Below the pieces are notes generated by a model that was not told the DNA's origin, made no database searches, and saw only the letters and a list, made by a program, of their open reading frames with translations. A stretch of 64,000 bases of DNA from Glaciecola sp. UBA1851 (GTDB taxonomy: Bacteria; Pseudomonadota; Gammaproteobacteria; Enterobacterales; Alteromonadaceae), in contig DDIL01000022.1 of the NCBI GenBank assembly GCA_002338515.1, forward strand, positions 378 through 64,377, read 5' to 3'. Positions 46,773 through 57,870 of this stretch are shown here, in pieces (position 1 is the stretch's first letter; every line of letters starts with the position of its first letter). A program made the translations under genes and the position numbers.

Positions 46773-48962
46773 CTATCCAGCCGTAATAATTTTGGGAGTA
46801 ACGAAAATCAATAGTTCTCGTTTTTCTTCAACTTGACCAGTAGTACTAAATAAACGACCTAATACTGGGATGTCACCTAGTACAGGTACCTTTGATTCAT
46901 CATTTGTACTTATTTGTTGGAATATACCACCTAACACAATTGTTTCTCCATTTTCGACCAGTACTTGAGTGCTTATTTCTTGTGTATCAATAGCAACTGC
47001 AGGACCGGTAGATGTTGAAACAGTCTCGCCTCTTGTGTCTTGTGTTACAACCAAATTAAGAATAATGCGGTTGTCAGGTGTTATATGTGGGGTCACTCGT
47101 AAACTTAATACTGCTTTTTTAAACTCAACTGAGGTTGCACCACTTGATGTTGCTTGAACAAAAGGAATTTCTGTTCCTTGTTCTATGTATGCTTCTTGTT
47201 GATTCGCCACAGTAATTCTTGGGCTTGCGATTATTTCACCCTGGTTTTCAGATTCAAGCGCACTTAATTCTAAGTCCAGGATGTTACCATCCATTAAACT
47301 GGCAATTTGAAAGCCTATTCTACCAGCAGCGTTTGCAACGGGTAAGTTAACATTAAGTCTATCAGTAATTTCTGATGGTACTTGGCCTTGATTGGTCAAA
47401 TCTGCTCCAGCTAGTCCACCTGACACTGCTCCGTCGCCAGAATTAGCGGTGAATCCCCAACGAACACCTAGTTGTTCACCGGCATTCTCGCGCACTGTGA
47501 CCATTCTAGATTCAATCAGAACCTGTTTTACTGGTATATCCAATGCTTTGATAATTTTCTGTGCTTCATCTATAGATTCTTGTGTGTCGCGTATCAATAA
47601 CGTATTGGTTCTTTCATCGACACTCACGGTGCCTCTGCCAGAGAGAATGCCACCATTATTAGATTGCAGAATCGTTGATAATTCTGATGCTCTAGCATAA
47701 TTTATTGCGATATTTGCTGATTTTAGCTCGCTTAGTTTCTGAACTTGTTGCTTTGATTGCAATGCAGCGGTTTCTCTTGCTGTTAATTCTTCACTAGGTG
47801 CAACAAGCAAAATGTTGCCTTCTAAACGCTTATCTAAGCCACGGATTTTTAAAATCATATCTAACGCTTGATCCCAAGGCACGCCGCTTAGGCTAATCGT
47901 AACATTACCATTTACGGTATCAGTGGTAACTAAGTTAAAACCATTTACTTGTGCAATAATTTGCAACACTTGTCTTACTGGCACATCTTGGAAGTCTAGG
48001 CTAATTGGCTTGCCAGAATATATCTGACCACGCGCTTCTTCAACATCTTTTTCGGTTAATGGAGAAAGAGCAAACTGAACTTGATTTTGATTTTCAGTTT
48101 TCGAGATTTTTACGTTACCGTTAAATCTCACTTCTAATCTGGCGCGATTACCATTTTCAAATGTTTCTAATTCATTGACGCTTGTGCCAAATTGGCCAAC
48201 ATCAACTTGCACATATGCAGCGTCGTGAAGTGTTGTTTCTTCAAATGTAATATTGACCAATCCTTGCGCTTCAATAAAAGAGTATTGAGGTATATCGCCT
48301 TGAAAATTTACAAGTATGTTTGCAACATCACCGGTACGTTTGAAGTCTATATCCGTTATTCTACTGAAATTTGCTTCTAGTTCGTCACCAACAGGGTCAA
48401 TATAATCTAATAGAGTAGGTTTAGCACTTTGATTGCTAATACTTGCTTTCTCTGCTTGTTTCGGTGCCGGTCTATTGGTCGTTACGGGCATTGGACTAGC
48501 AGTGATTTCAGGCTCTACCTTATTAACATTAATATCGGGCATAGGAGCAGGACTTGGCTCTACTACAGTGGTTACAGTAATGGCTTGAGCAGATTCAATT
48601 TCACTACTTGAGAACACCGTTTGAGGAGCCGCTCTTTCTTCCTCAAATATTTCCGTATCACTTTCATCTATGATAGGCGATTCTGTAGGCGCGCTGTCTG
48701 CCATCACAAGTTTTTCACTAAAAGTCGCGTTAGTTGTTACGACTTCGTCGTTTTTCTTTGCTAGCGCCGCTGATACCGGCTGCTCATTTAACATTACAAC
48801 TTGAGATGTTGCTGGTTGCAGACGTTTGGGGGCTAACATATCGTAAAGTTCTTGACCTATTGCAACATTAGAATAGGTTAGATACAAGGCGCATGCAGTT
48901 AGCGTTAATCTAACTTTTTGCTTGCGATTAATTGATAACATATACTTCTTAGACATTGTCAT
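46773..48962 (-). CDS. pilQ: Type IV pilus secretin PilQ
   Basis: 729 aa outer-membrane secretin. Signal peptide, a long Pro/Thr-rich linker, AMIN domain (about 215-300), secretin N0/N1 domains (about 318-480) and the C-terminal gate with VPVLGDIPVLGRLF and a final ELLIFVTPKII. It starts 14 bases inside pilP. Forms the pore for the pilus. Confidence 0.95.
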   Translation of the reverse strand: MTMSKKYMLSINRKQKVRLTLTACALYLTYSNVAIGQELYDMLAPKRLQPATSQVVMLNEQPVSAALAKKNDEVVTTNATFSEKLVMADSAPTESPIIDESDTEIFEEERAAPQTVFSSSEIESAQAITVTTVVEPSPAPMPDINVNKVEPEITASPMPVTTNRPAPKQAEKASISNQSAKPTLLDYIDPVGDELEANFSRITDIDFKRTGDVANILVNFQGDIPQYSFIEAQGLVNITFEETTLHDAAYVQVDVGQFGTSVNELETFENGNRARLEVRFNGNVKISKTENQNQVQFALSPLTEKDVEEARGQIYSGKPISLDFQDVPVRQVLQIIAQVNGFNLVTTDTVNGNVTISLSGVPWDQALDMILKIRGLDKRLEGNILLVAPSEELTARETAALQSKQQVQKLSELKSANIAINYARASELSTILQSNNGGILSGRGTVSVDERTNTLLIRDTQESIDEAQKIIKALDIPVKQVLIESRMVTVRENAGEQLGVRWGFTANSGDGAVSGGLAGADLTNQGQVPSEITDRLNVNLPVANAAGRIGFQIASLMDGNILDLELSALESENQGEIIASPRITVANQQEAYIEQGTEIPFVQATSSGATSVEFKKAVLSLRVTPHITPDNRIILNLVVTQDTRGETVSTSTGPAVAIDTQEISTQVLVENGETIVLGGIFQQISTNDESKVPVLGDIPVLGRLFSTTGQVEEKRELLIFVTPKIITAG

Positions 48963-49488
48963 TTTCCCCTACCATTGACGCCATTGTTAAGGTCGCTTGT
49001 TTGGTTTTCCAGCACCCTGCGCCATCTGGCAGCATTTCTTTGATAATAATTTGTGTGTCGGTAATTTGTGTTACTTGGCCATGGAAAAGACCTAAATAAC
49101 TGCCAATAGTAATTTTATGTAAACTACCATCGTTTGCTTTAACCAACGCGTACTGTCTGCCAGCATTAGTAAATACTCCAGCCATTTGTAGGCCGTCTAT
49201 ACCGAAACTTTCAAGAGGTTGTTTGCGCCTATTGTGATTAGGCTGTTCACAATTCGGTGTATCTGAAGCCTGCGCCACAACTGACTCTCTGTTGGATCGC
49301 AAAAACGGACTTCTAAATTCACTAGCGTTGTAACTTACGCTCGGTAGTTCTTTAAATTCGGGATACTCTTCAATATTTACTTTCGTATTGGCGCGAACTT
49401 TATTTGTGTAATCGATAAGATCGTCAATATTGGCACCACATCCAGACAAACCTATCAAGCACCCTAGTGATACAACTAGCTTTTTCAT
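48949..49488 (-). CDS. pilP: Type IV pilus lipoprotein PilP
   Basis: 179 aa, lipobox LSGC with Cys at residue 17, then a disordered region and the PilP beta domain (DGLQMAGVFTNAGRQYALVK). It contacts PilNO and PilQ. Overlaps pilO by 4 bases and pilQ by 14. Confidence 0.93.
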   Translation of the reverse strand: MKKLVVSLGCLIGLSGCGANIDDLIDYTNKVRANTKVNIEEYPEFKELPSVSYNASEFRSPFLRSNRESVVAQASDTPNCEQPNHNRRKQPLESFGIDGLQMAGVFTNAGRQYALVKANDGSLHKITIGSYLGLFHGQVTQITDTQIIIKEMLPDGAGCWKTKQATLTMASMVGENDNV

Positions 49489-50087
49489 TCTTGCTGTACT
49501 CCTGTTGTTTCTGCTCTATAAGTTTTTGCCTGCATTCGCATCGTTAACTCACCTTGTTTCACCTTAATATCGAAATCATGTAAGGTAACGATTCTTGGTA
49601 AATTTGCGACTTTCGATGAAAATTCCCCAAATTCATGATATGAACCTGATACTTCTATTTGTATCGGCAGTTCTGTGTAAAACTCTTTAGGAATTTCTTG
49701 TTGCCAGTTCAAAAGTTTGAAAGAAAGGCCTGCATCTGTTCCCACATAAGTGACATCGTCAAGTAAACCAGGCGTTTCATTACTTGTAGGTAATGATTTA
49801 AGCATCGATGAGAAATCGTTCCGCATGCGCTCTAATTGCTCTTCGTACGCACTTAAGTTAACAGCGACTCGATATTTTGCTTCAAATGTTTGACGTAGTT
49901 CGATTTCGTCTTCTTGCGCTTTTTCTAATAATGGTAATTTGCTAGAAATAATTGCGTAATAGCAAATACCTGCCACAACCGCAGCGCACACTGCCCCAAC
50001 CAATATTTTTATTTCTTTAGGCCAAATTGCGACTTGTTCGAAATCGAGTTCGTTAACTTCTTTTAATTTGTTAAAATCAAAACTCAT
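49485..50087 (-). CDS. pilO: Type IV pilus inner-membrane protein PilO
   Basis: 200 aa with a single N-terminal helix (about 28-48), coiled coil, and the PilO periplasmic ferredoxin-like fold. Starts 1 base after the pilN stop; aligns the pilus with the secretin via PilN and PilP. Confidence 0.93.
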   Translation of the reverse strand: MSFDFNKLKEVNELDFEQVAIWPKEIKILVGAVCAAVVAGICYYAIISSKLPLLEKAQEDEIELRQTFEAKYRVAVNLSAYEEQLERMRNDFSSMLKSLPTSNETPGLLDDVTYVGTDAGLSFKLLNWQQEIPKEFYTELPIQIEVSGSYHEFGEFSSKVANLPRIVTLHDFDIKVKQGELTMRMQAKTYRAETTGVQQE

Positions 50088-50088
50088 A

Positions 50089-50676
50089 TTATTTACTCCC
50101 TTCTAGCGTGGCTGACTGAGCACCCAAAGGGCCATATTTAGGAGATATGGAGAAGGTAAGTTCAAAATCACTAACTGCATTAACACCGCTTCTATCTGCT
50201 TTTATTGAAGACAGAACGGGGTTGATGAACACTTCTGAAGTTTCAAGTGAGCGCATAAATGAAGATAGTCTGTTGTTTGACTCACTTACACCCGTTATAC
50301 GGAGTTGATTGTCAGTTCTGACCATGTCAGTAAAAGATATTCCACCAGGTACAATTCGGGCCAATTCGTCAAACACTATAGGGGTAAGGTTTCGACTCAC
50401 TTGCAATTGTTCAATTAATGCCATACGAATACTTATTTCGTCCTTCGCAGCAGTAATTTCTTTAATTTGTTTAATTTCTCTATCAAGTACTTCAATTTGT
50501 TGTTTCAGGTAGTTATTTCTAGAGTTTTGATTTCGCACCTGTTGATCAAATACTTGTCCAGCTATCCAAAACAGAACAAACACACCAGCAGAGATTGCTG
50601 CTAAGGAAATTAAATAATGCTTTTTCTGAGTCTGTCGTAGCTCTTCCCGCCAAGGAAGTAGGTTTATTTTTGCCAT
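50089..50676 (-). CDS. pilN: Type IV pilus inner-membrane protein PilN
   Basis: 195 aa with the conserved cytoplasmic INLLPWRE motif (residues 4-11) that docks into PilM, one membrane helix (about 22-43) and a PilN periplasmic domain. Overlaps pilM by 13 bases. Confidence 0.94.
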   Translation of the reverse strand: MAKINLLPWREELRQTQKKHYLISLAAISAGVFVLFWIAGQVFDQQVRNQNSRNNYLKQQIEVLDREIKQIKEITAAKDEISIRMALIEQLQVSRNLTPIVFDELARIVPGGISFTDMVRTDNQLRITGVSESNNRLSSFMRSLETSEVFINPVLSSIKADRSGVNAVSDFELTFSISPKYGPLGAQSATLEGSK

Positions 50677-51734
50677 GATGCAAGCTTCCTCGTCGCCAGA
50701 CCCACCGCAATAGTCAATTGAGGCGCGATAGCTGTCAGTTTTTCAACATTCACTTTTTCGCTTATTTCCATTTGTTCAAATGGATTGAATACTTCGACTT
50801 TCATAGATAATTCTTTGTCTAGTTCTTCTTGCGAATTAGGCAAACTTGCCAATCCACCGGTTATGTATAGTTTGCTGGGCATGGCTTTATGTGTGGTAGC
50901 TGCATACATTTGTAGAGCACGTTGTATTTGTTGTTGTAAGCTCGCTAAAAATCCTGGGAGCGTTTCAGTAAACCAATCATCCGGCGCAATATTGTTTGCA
51001 ATCTGCTGTTCAACTTCTTGTAATTCCACTCCGTAAATTAAAGATAAGTCTTGGTTTAACTTGTTTAGACCAAAGCCATGTTCTTTTGTATAAATTACTG
51101 CAGAATTTTGAACAACCGTCAATTGTAGAAGTGACGCGCCTATGTTCACACAACAAACTATTTCTTCTTCTTCAACGGAATCATCCATGTAATGGATAAA
51201 TGCCTCACTTAGTGCATTCGATTCTATGTCTATTATTTTAGGCTCAAGTGAAACTTCTCGCACGGCTGTAATTCGGCTATCAACTAAGTCTTTGTGAGCA
51301 GCACTCAATAAAACTTCTACTTTACCAATATGTGTTTCGCTTGGACGTAACGCTTCAAAATCTAAATAGACCTCGGACAACGGGTAAGGTATGAGGCTGT
51401 CGGCTTCAAGCTCTATTTGTGTTTCAAGTTCGAAATCTGATTGGTCGGGTTCCATATATACCAACTTACTGATTACAGAGGACCCTGAAACCGCTAGGGC
51501 GCAGTGTTTATTTTTATCTTTAAGTGCTAACTTAACCTTTTTCAACGCTTTATTTAACGCATCAAAATCTTTTATTTCGCGTTCAGCAAACGCATTACCT
51601 GTGATTTGTTCACAAGCATAAGAAATTAGCCTAGTTTCTGATTCAGATATTTCAAGGCTTACTGCCTTGACAAATTTGGTACCTATATCTAAACCAATAA
51701 TTGTTTTGGCTTTTTTCGAAAAAAGCGACTTCAT
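50664..51734 (-). CDS. pilM: Type IV pilus protein PilM (actin-like ATPase)
   Basis: 356 aa FtsA/actin-fold protein. The phosphate-1 loop IGLDIGTKFVKAV and the late TGGLASLPN motif are present. First gene of pilMNOPQ, divergent from mrcA with 122 bases between. It is the cytoplasmic ring of the pilus alignment complex. Confidence 0.95.
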   Translation of the reverse strand: MKSLFSKKAKTIIGLDIGTKFVKAVSLEISESETRLISYACEQITGNAFAEREIKDFDALNKALKKVKLALKDKNKHCALAVSGSSVISKLVYMEPDQSDFELETQIELEADSLIPYPLSEVYLDFEALRPSETHIGKVEVLLSAAHKDLVDSRITAVREVSLEPKIIDIESNALSEAFIHYMDDSVEEEEIVCCVNIGASLLQLTVVQNSAVIYTKEHGFGLNKLNQDLSLIYGVELQEVEQQIANNIAPDDWFTETLPGFLASLQQQIQRALQMYAATTHKAMPSKLYITGGLASLPNSQEELDKELSMKVEVFNPFEQMEISEKVNVEKLTAIAPQLTIAVGLATRKLASWQK

Positions 51735-51856
51735 ATCGTGGTAGCCTAGTTTGGTTTACAGTATCATATGGTGCAAATGATACTTTTAAAATTTATTTCG
51801 TCTGTATTGGTTAACGACACATACGTATAAAAATTGAGTGTTTTTAAATAAATAAT

Positions 51857-54574
51857 TTGAGCAAAATACAACTTGTGAAGTTTTTAAAAAAGTTATTCCT
51901 ATTTTCAATTTTAGTCTTAATTTTCGGCGCCTCAAGTGTCGCGGGGCTGTATTTTTATTTTAAAGATGACCTACCTAGTGTTGAGGTTTTACGTGACGTA
52001 GAACTTCAAACACCTATGCGAATATATACCAAAGACGGCAAACTTATTTCTCAATATGGCGTCAAAAGAAGAATACCCGTCTCCCTTGACGACGTCCCTG
52101 ATACTTTAATTAAAGCATTAATTGCAACAGAAGACAGTCGATTTTACGATCACTACGGCGTTGATCCAATTGGCGTTATGAGGGCATTTGTTAACCTAGT
52201 GACTACTGGCGAAAAGGGGCAAGGAGCTAGTACCCTAACTATGCAGCTTGCGAGAGGATTCTTTGGGCTAACAAGAAAAAAAGAATACACAAGAAAGATT
52301 AAAGAAGTGTTTATTGCATTAAAAATGGAACAAACACTCACCAAAGATGAAATATTAGAATTATATTTGAATAAAGTCGAATTGGGTCACAGAGCATTTG
52401 GGGTAGGTGCAGCCGCTCAGGTTTATTATGGTAAAGACTTAAATGAACTCAACTTGGCACAATTGGCTACCATAGCAGGTATTCCGCAAAGACCCTCAGT
52501 ACTGAATCCTATTACTCGCCCTGATTTGTCCAAAGAAAGACGACGTATTGTTTTATTGAGAATGTTAGACGAAGGATATATCACTCGTGAAGAATTTGGT
52601 GAGGCAGCAAATGCACCAGTGACAGCGAAAAAACATGGAGCAGAGATTGATTTTGATGCCCCGTATATTGCTGATTTAGCTTACAACGAAATGATTGAGA
52701 TTTATGGTAAAGAAATAGCTGAAACAAGCGGTTTCAAGGTCTACACAACTGCCTTGTCCAAATATCAACAAGCCGCTCAATTTGCTGTCACTCAAAATTT
52801 GCATGATTATGATGAGCGCCATGGTTATAGAGGCCCAATTGACCGGTTATGGACGCCTCTTACTCCAGAGGCCATAAATTCTCTCGGTTATAGCTTACCT
52901 CTTGATGAAGCCGATACTCAATCTATCATACAACAACAAGGTCTTTTTTCACGACCAAAGTGGGAAGTCATTGCCCAAACTTTAGATAATATTGAAATAA
53001 TTGGTAATTTAGTACCAGCGGTGGTTTTGCAAGTTGCAGAGCGAAGTGCACAAGTAAAATTGTATAATGAAGATGAAATAACACTTAAATGGGAAGGTTT
53101 GGATTGGGCTAGACCTTATATAGACGACCAAACGCAAGGAGCAGAGCCTGATATCGCGTCTGACGTACTACAAGAGGGCGAAATTATATATGTGCGCAAG
53201 CGTCCACAAGACGATACATGGCAAATATCCCAATTCCCTGATGCATCGAGTGCGTTTGTTGCGTTAAATCCTTTCGATGGTGCTATTGAAGCGTTAGTTG
53301 GTGGGTATAGTTTTTATCATTCTCAATTCAACCGCGCGACACAAGCTAAAAGACAAGTGGGGTCGAATATAAAACCTTTTGTTTATGCTGCAGCATTAGA
53401 TAATGGATATACTATTGCTAGTGTCATTAACGATGCACCAATAAACCAGTGGGATGCTTCATCTGGCGTTGCCTGGCGTCCGCAAAACTCTCCAGCCGTA
53501 TATGATGGGCCCATTCGAATGCGGGTTGCGTTAGGCCGATCTAAAAACGTAGTGTCTGTTAGGTTACTAAGAGGAGTAGGCTTAGCTGAAACTAAAAACT
53601 ATATTGAACGGTTTGGTTTTGAACGCCCAGAGATCCCATTTGATGAAACACTCAGTTTAGGCTCAGGTGCGCACACACCGTTAGAGGTCGCGACCGCTAT
53701 TGCTGTTATTTCTAATGGTGGATTTTTAGTTCAGCCTTATTTAATTGACCGTATTGAAAATAGCGCAGGTGAAGTCGTCTGGCAGAGTGAGCCTCAATAT
53801 GCGTGTGAGCCTTGTGATGGTTTTGATAAATACGGTGAAAAAGTATCAGACAACGTTTCTGATACTTCGGAATTAGACTTAGAAGCGCTATTGGCAGAAC
53901 AACTGGCCAATAATGATAATATAAACTCCACTGATGCAGAAAATGCACCCATTCTAAACTCTGCATCAAGAGTCATTACCGAACAAACCGCTTTTTTAGT
54001 CTCTGAAATGCTTAGCACAGCTGTCAGAGCGAATGGTAACTGGAATAGCGGCACTTATTGGTTGGGAACTGGATGGCGAGCAAGAAATATCCTACAGCGA
54101 ACAGATATAGGCGGCAAAACAGGCACAACCAATGACTCTAGAGATACTTGGTTTTCAGGTTTTGCACCAGGCTTGGTTGCGACTTCATGGGTAGGATTTG
54201 ATGACAATGTACGTCAACTTGGTCGCGTTACGCGCAATCAAAACTTAGTGAATAAAAATCCTGAAAAATTTAATTGGATAGGTAATGCGTTGATTGGATC
54301 TGAAGACGGTGCAAAAGCTGCTCAACCTGCTTGGATTAGATTTATGGAATTAGCCCTTGCTGGAGTTGAACAAGGTACAAAGGCGATCCCAGAGGGTATT
54401 ATTAGGGTAAGAATAGATAGAAAAACAGGTTTATTGACAAGACAAACAGACGCTAGCTCAATGTTTGAATACTTTGTGAAAGGTACTGAGCCAACTACAT
54501 ATGTGTCTGACGATGATTTTGGGTTGCCAGTAGAAGAAAAACAGGATGCGCCAGATTTAGAAGACCTGTTCTGA
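51857..54574 (+). CDS. mrcA: Penicillin-binding protein 1A
   Basis: 905 aa class A PBP with transglycosylase and transpeptidase domains. N-terminal anchor, catalytic Glu92 (ATEDSRFYDHYG), transpeptidase S503-N-I-K506 (VGSNIKPF), SKN and KTG (GGKTGTTND) boxes. The TTG start gives the full open frame; a GTG at 51875 would give MKFLKKLF, aligning with the E. coli MrcA start, so the true start is uncertain. Divergent from pilM as in many gammaproteobacteria. Confidence 0.94.
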   Translation: MSKIQLVKFLKKLFLFSILVLIFGASSVAGLYFYFKDDLPSVEVLRDVELQTPMRIYTKDGKLISQYGVKRRIPVSLDDVPDTLIKALIATEDSRFYDHYGVDPIGVMRAFVNLVTTGEKGQGASTLTMQLARGFFGLTRKKEYTRKIKEVFIALKMEQTLTKDEILELYLNKVELGHRAFGVGAAAQVYYGKDLNELNLAQLATIAGIPQRPSVLNPITRPDLSKERRRIVLLRMLDEGYITREEFGEAANAPVTAKKHGAEIDFDAPYIADLAYNEMIEIYGKEIAETSGFKVYTTALSKYQQAAQFAVTQNLHDYDERHGYRGPIDRLWTPLTPEAINSLGYSLPLDEADTQSIIQQQGLFSRPKWEVIAQTLDNIEIIGNLVPAVVLQVAERSAQVKLYNEDEITLKWEGLDWARPYIDDQTQGAEPDIASDVLQEGEIIYVRKRPQDDTWQISQFPDASSAFVALNPFDGAIEALVGGYSFYHSQFNRATQAKRQVGSNIKPFVYAAALDNGYTIASVINDAPINQWDASSGVAWRPQNSPAVYDGPIRMRVALGRSKNVVSVRLLRGVGLAETKNYIERFGFERPEIPFDETLSLGSGAHTPLEVATAIAVISNGGFLVQPYLIDRIENSAGEVVWQSEPQYACEPCDGFDKYGEKVSDNVSDTSELDLEALLAEQLANNDNINSTDAENAPILNSASRVITEQTAFLVSEMLSTAVRANGNWNSGTYWLGTGWRARNILQRTDIGGKTGTTNDSRDTWFSGFAPGLVATSWVGFDDNVRQLGRVTRNQNLVNKNPEKFNWIGNALIGSEDGAKAAQPAWIRFMELALAGVEQGTKAIPEGIIRVRIDRKTGLLTRQTDASSMFEYFVKGTEPTTYVSDDDFGLPVEEKQDAPDLEDLF

Positions 54575-54650
54575 GCGCTCTTAATTAGCCTAAAAGCTGT
54601 TAGAGATAAATTAAATTTAAAGTTTGCAATATCATACAACAAGGCCATAT

Positions 54651-56345
54651 ATGTCAGTTAGTGATGCTCAAAAATTTTTATATACACATTATTCAGGTCC
54701 CGCATTATTAGAAACACCGCTTTTAAATAAAGGTAGTGCGTTTACTGAGCGAGAACGAAAGTCTTTTAATTTACTAGGCTTGGTTCCGCCTCGATACGAA
54801 TCTATCGACGAACAAGTTGAACGAGCTTATATGCAGTACAAAAGTTTTGTTAGCCCTTTGAATAAACATATATTCTTAAGGGCGATACAAGACAATAACG
54901 AAACGCTATTTTATAGACTCCTACAAACTCATATTGAAGAAATGATGCCCATTATTTATACCCCAACTGTGGGTGAGGCATGTGAACGATTTTCTGATAT
55001 ATACCGATCATCTAGAGGTTTGTTCATCAGTTACGATGAACGACACATGATGGATGACATATTGCGTAATGCGACAAAACGCAAAGTAAAGGTTGTGGTG
55101 GTTACCGATGGCGAGCGTATTTTAGGTTTAGGTGACCAAGGTATTGGCGGTATGGGTATACCTATTGGTAAGCTATCTTTATACACCGCTTGTGGCGGCA
55201 TAAGCCCTGCTTATACTTTGCCGGTAATGTTAGACGTAGGAACCAATAATCAGAAGCTGTTAGACGATCCTATGTATATGGGAGCGCGTCATCCAAGGAT
55301 TTCACAAACCCAATATGACGAATTTCTAGATATGTTTATTAAGGGTATAAAAGAGCGTTGGCCAGAAGCCATGATTCAATTTGAAGATTTTGCTCAACCC
55401 AATGCTATGCCTCTATTACAAAAATATCGAGATCAGGTTTGTTGTTTTAATGATGATATTCAAGGTACCGCAGCCGTAACCTTAGGTACAATTTTAGCGG
55501 CGTGTAAATCTCGTAAACAAAAATTATCTGACATGAACGTTGTATTTGTGGGTGCTGGCTCGGCTGGGTGTGGTATTGCTGAGATGCTAATACAGCAAAT
55601 GATTTTTGAAGGCTTTGAAGAGGCAGTCGCTAGAACGAAAGTGTATATGGTTGACCGTTTTGGCTTAATAACAACTGGGATGGAAGGGTTACGTGATTTC
55701 CAATTAAAGCTAGCTCAAAGCCCTGAACATATTACTGATTGGGAATATTCTGGTGACTATCCAAACTTGCTTGATGTGGTGTCTGCAGTTAAGCCAGATA
55801 TTTTAATTGGTGTATCAGGACAACCAGGGTTATTCACTGAGCAAGTTATCAAAACCATGTCTGACAATTGTGACGTGCCCATTATCTTTCCGTTAAGTAA
55901 TCCGTCTCGACAAGTGGAAGCTCGACCAGAACAGGTCATTGAATGGACAGATGGAAATTTAGTCATTGCGACAGGCTCACCTTTTAATCCTGTAATTTAC
56001 AAAGATAAAACCTATCCTATTGCGCAATGCAACAATAGTTATATCTTTCCAGGTATTGGGTTAGGCGTATTAGCTAGTAAGGCTAGGATTATTAGTGATG
56101 AAATGCTAATGGCGGCAAGTAATGCATTGGCAGAAGCTTCACCATTAGCAAATGGTGAATCAGAGTATTTATTACCCAGGCTAACGCAAATAAGTGAACT
56201 TTCAAAAGATATAGCTTTTGCGGTTGCCAAAGTCGCAATGAAGCAAGGTTTAGCGCTGCCAATAACTGATGAGTTACTGCAAGAAAGGATAGCTACCAAT
56301 TTCTGGGAAGCAAAATATCGACCCTATAAACGGGTTAGTTACTAA
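54651..56345 (+). CDS. maeA: NAD-dependent malic enzyme
   Basis: 565 aa from the ATG at 54651, preceded by AAGG 6 bases away and equal in length to E. coli MaeA; an earlier TTG in frame is unlikely. It decarboxylates malate to pyruvate. [29 protein letters not shown] and [14 protein letters not shown] signatures are present. Confidence 0.96.
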   Translation: MSVSDAQKFLYTHYSGPALLETPLLNKGSAFTERERKSFNLLGLVPPRYESIDEQVERAYMQYKSFVSPLNKHIFLRAIQDNNETLFYRLLQTHIEEMMPIIYTPTVGEACERFSDIYRSSRGLFISYDERHMMDDILRNATKRKVKVVVVTDGERILGLGDQGIGGMGIPIGKLSLYTACGGISPAYTLPVMLDVGTNNQKLLDDPMYMGARHPRISQTQYDEFLDMFIKGIKERWPEAMIQFEDFAQPNAMPLLQKYRDQVCCFNDDIQGTAAVTLGTILAACKSRKQKLSDMNVVFVGAGSAGCGIAEMLIQQMIFEGFEEAVARTKVYMVDRFGLITTGMEGLRDFQLKLAQSPEHITDWEYSGDYPNLLDVVSAVKPDILIGVSGQPGLFTEQVIKTMSDNCDVPIIFPLSNPSRQVEARPEQVIEWTDGNLVIATGSPFNPVIYKDKTYPIAQCNNSYIFPGIGLGVLASKARIISDEMLMAASNALAEASPLANGESEYLLPRLTQISELSKDIAFAVAKVAMKQGLALPITDELLQERIATNFWEAKYRPYKRVSY

Positions 56346-56375
56346 AATAATAAGAATCATTAGGACGCTATTTAC

Positions 56376-57767
56376 ATGAAACGAATACTGATATCCGCAT
56401 TACTTGCATTTGGGCTGACGACACACTCAAATGCTCAAGAAGACAGCCAAGACTTAAAAAGTTTAGTTGAAGTTGCCACGGATTTAAGAGAAAAAGCAAG
56501 TAAAAGCGATTTGTCGTACGAGTTACTAAGTTCTTTAACGACAGAAGTGGGTGCAAGGCACCCAGGTACACCAGGAGAAGCCGCAGGTATTGAATGGGCC
56601 ATGCGAGAACTTAAAAAATTGGGCTTTGATAAAGTATACAAAGAGCAGTTTTCTATGAAGGGTTGGATTAGAAAAACTGAAACAGCCAAAGTACTTTCTC
56701 CGTCTGAGCAAAACCTAGTGGTAACAGCGCTTGGTTATTCAACGTCTACTTCCAAGCAGGGATTAACTGCTGATGTAGTCATGTTTGAAAGTTACGAGGC
56801 TTTACAAGAGGCTGAGGATGATAGCTTAGGTGGGCAAATTGTTTTTATCAACAAGCGAATGAACAAAGCAAGGGATGGGTCTGGTTATGGTCCCGCCGTA
56901 ATTGCCCGAGGAAGAGGTGCTTCGTTAGCTGCGAAAAAAGGGGCTAGCGGCATTGTTATCAGAAGTATCGGTACCAGTGGAAACCGATTCGCTCACACTG
57001 GCAATATGAATTATGACTCCGATGTGAAAAAGATACCTGCCGCGGCCCTATCGGCGCCCGATGCAGATCAGTTAGAACGTCTTTTTGCTGCTGGTCATGA
57101 TGTAACCATTAATCTAAATTTACAAACACAAGATTTAGGCGATACCAAAAGTTACAACGTCATTGCTGAGGTAACAGGTCGTGAAAAGCCAAACGAAGTA
57201 GTTATAATTGGTGGGCACTTAGATAGTTGGGATTTAGGTACTGGTGCATTGGATGATGGTGCGGGTGTTGCTTTAACCATGGCCGCTGCGCATTTAATTC
57301 AACAACATTTAGATGAACCCCCAAGACGTACAATTAGAGTAATTTTATGGGGTGCTGAAGAAGTGGGATTAATTGGTGCTAAAGCTTATGCAGAGCGCCA
57401 TGAAGATGAATTAAATAATTTTATTATTGGGTCTGAATCAGATTTTGGTGCGGGTCCTATATATGGGTTACAAACTAGTGTGGGTGAACAAGCTAGGCCA
57501 ATTATTGATGCTATGGCAGAAGTATTAGGTCCGTTGAATATTGTCAGGTATCCCGGAGAAACAAGCGGTGGTCCGGATATGATACCACTGTCTCAACGCG
57601 GAGTGCCTGCTTTGCGATTATTGCAAGATGGTACCGACTATTTTGATTATCACCACACTCCAAACGATACATTTGATAAAGTTAAACCAGAAAATATGCA
57701 GCAAAATTTAGCTGCTTGGACCGTATTTGCATATATGGCGGCAGAGTGGCCGGGGTACTTCCGATAG
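56376..57767 (+). CDS. Secreted M28 family zinc aminopeptidase/carboxypeptidase
   Basis: 463 aa with a signal peptide (cut after SNA). A PA-domain-like insertion region (about 110-245) precedes the peptidase core, whose zinc ligands are H281, D293, E328/E329, D356 and H426 or H427. It resembles plasma glutamate carboxypeptidase (carboxypeptidase Q-like) proteins. It follows maeA by 30 bases. It likely scavenges peptides in the periplasm. Confidence 0.9.
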   Translation: MKRILISALLAFGLTTHSNAQEDSQDLKSLVEVATDLREKASKSDLSYELLSSLTTEVGARHPGTPGEAAGIEWAMRELKKLGFDKVYKEQFSMKGWIRKTETAKVLSPSEQNLVVTALGYSTSTSKQGLTADVVMFESYEALQEAEDDSLGGQIVFINKRMNKARDGSGYGPAVIARGRGASLAAKKGASGIVIRSIGTSGNRFAHTGNMNYDSDVKKIPAAALSAPDADQLERLFAAGHDVTINLNLQTQDLGDTKSYNVIAEVTGREKPNEVVIIGGHLDSWDLGTGALDDGAGVALTMAAAHLIQQHLDEPPRRTIRVILWGAEEVGLIGAKAYAERHEDELNNFIIGSESDFGAGPIYGLQTSVGEQARPIIDAMAEVLGPLNIVRYPGETSGGPDMIPLSQRGVPALRLLQDGTDYFDYHHTPNDTFDKVKPENMQQNLAAWTVFAYMAAEWPGYFR

Positions 57768-57870
57768 TGTTTCTGTTGTGTTCAAATTATGATGGGCTTT
57801 GTATCTAAAGTAGGGAATAATTTAAATATTATACAGCGAAGATCAACAGACCCTAAGAATGAGCGATTAA

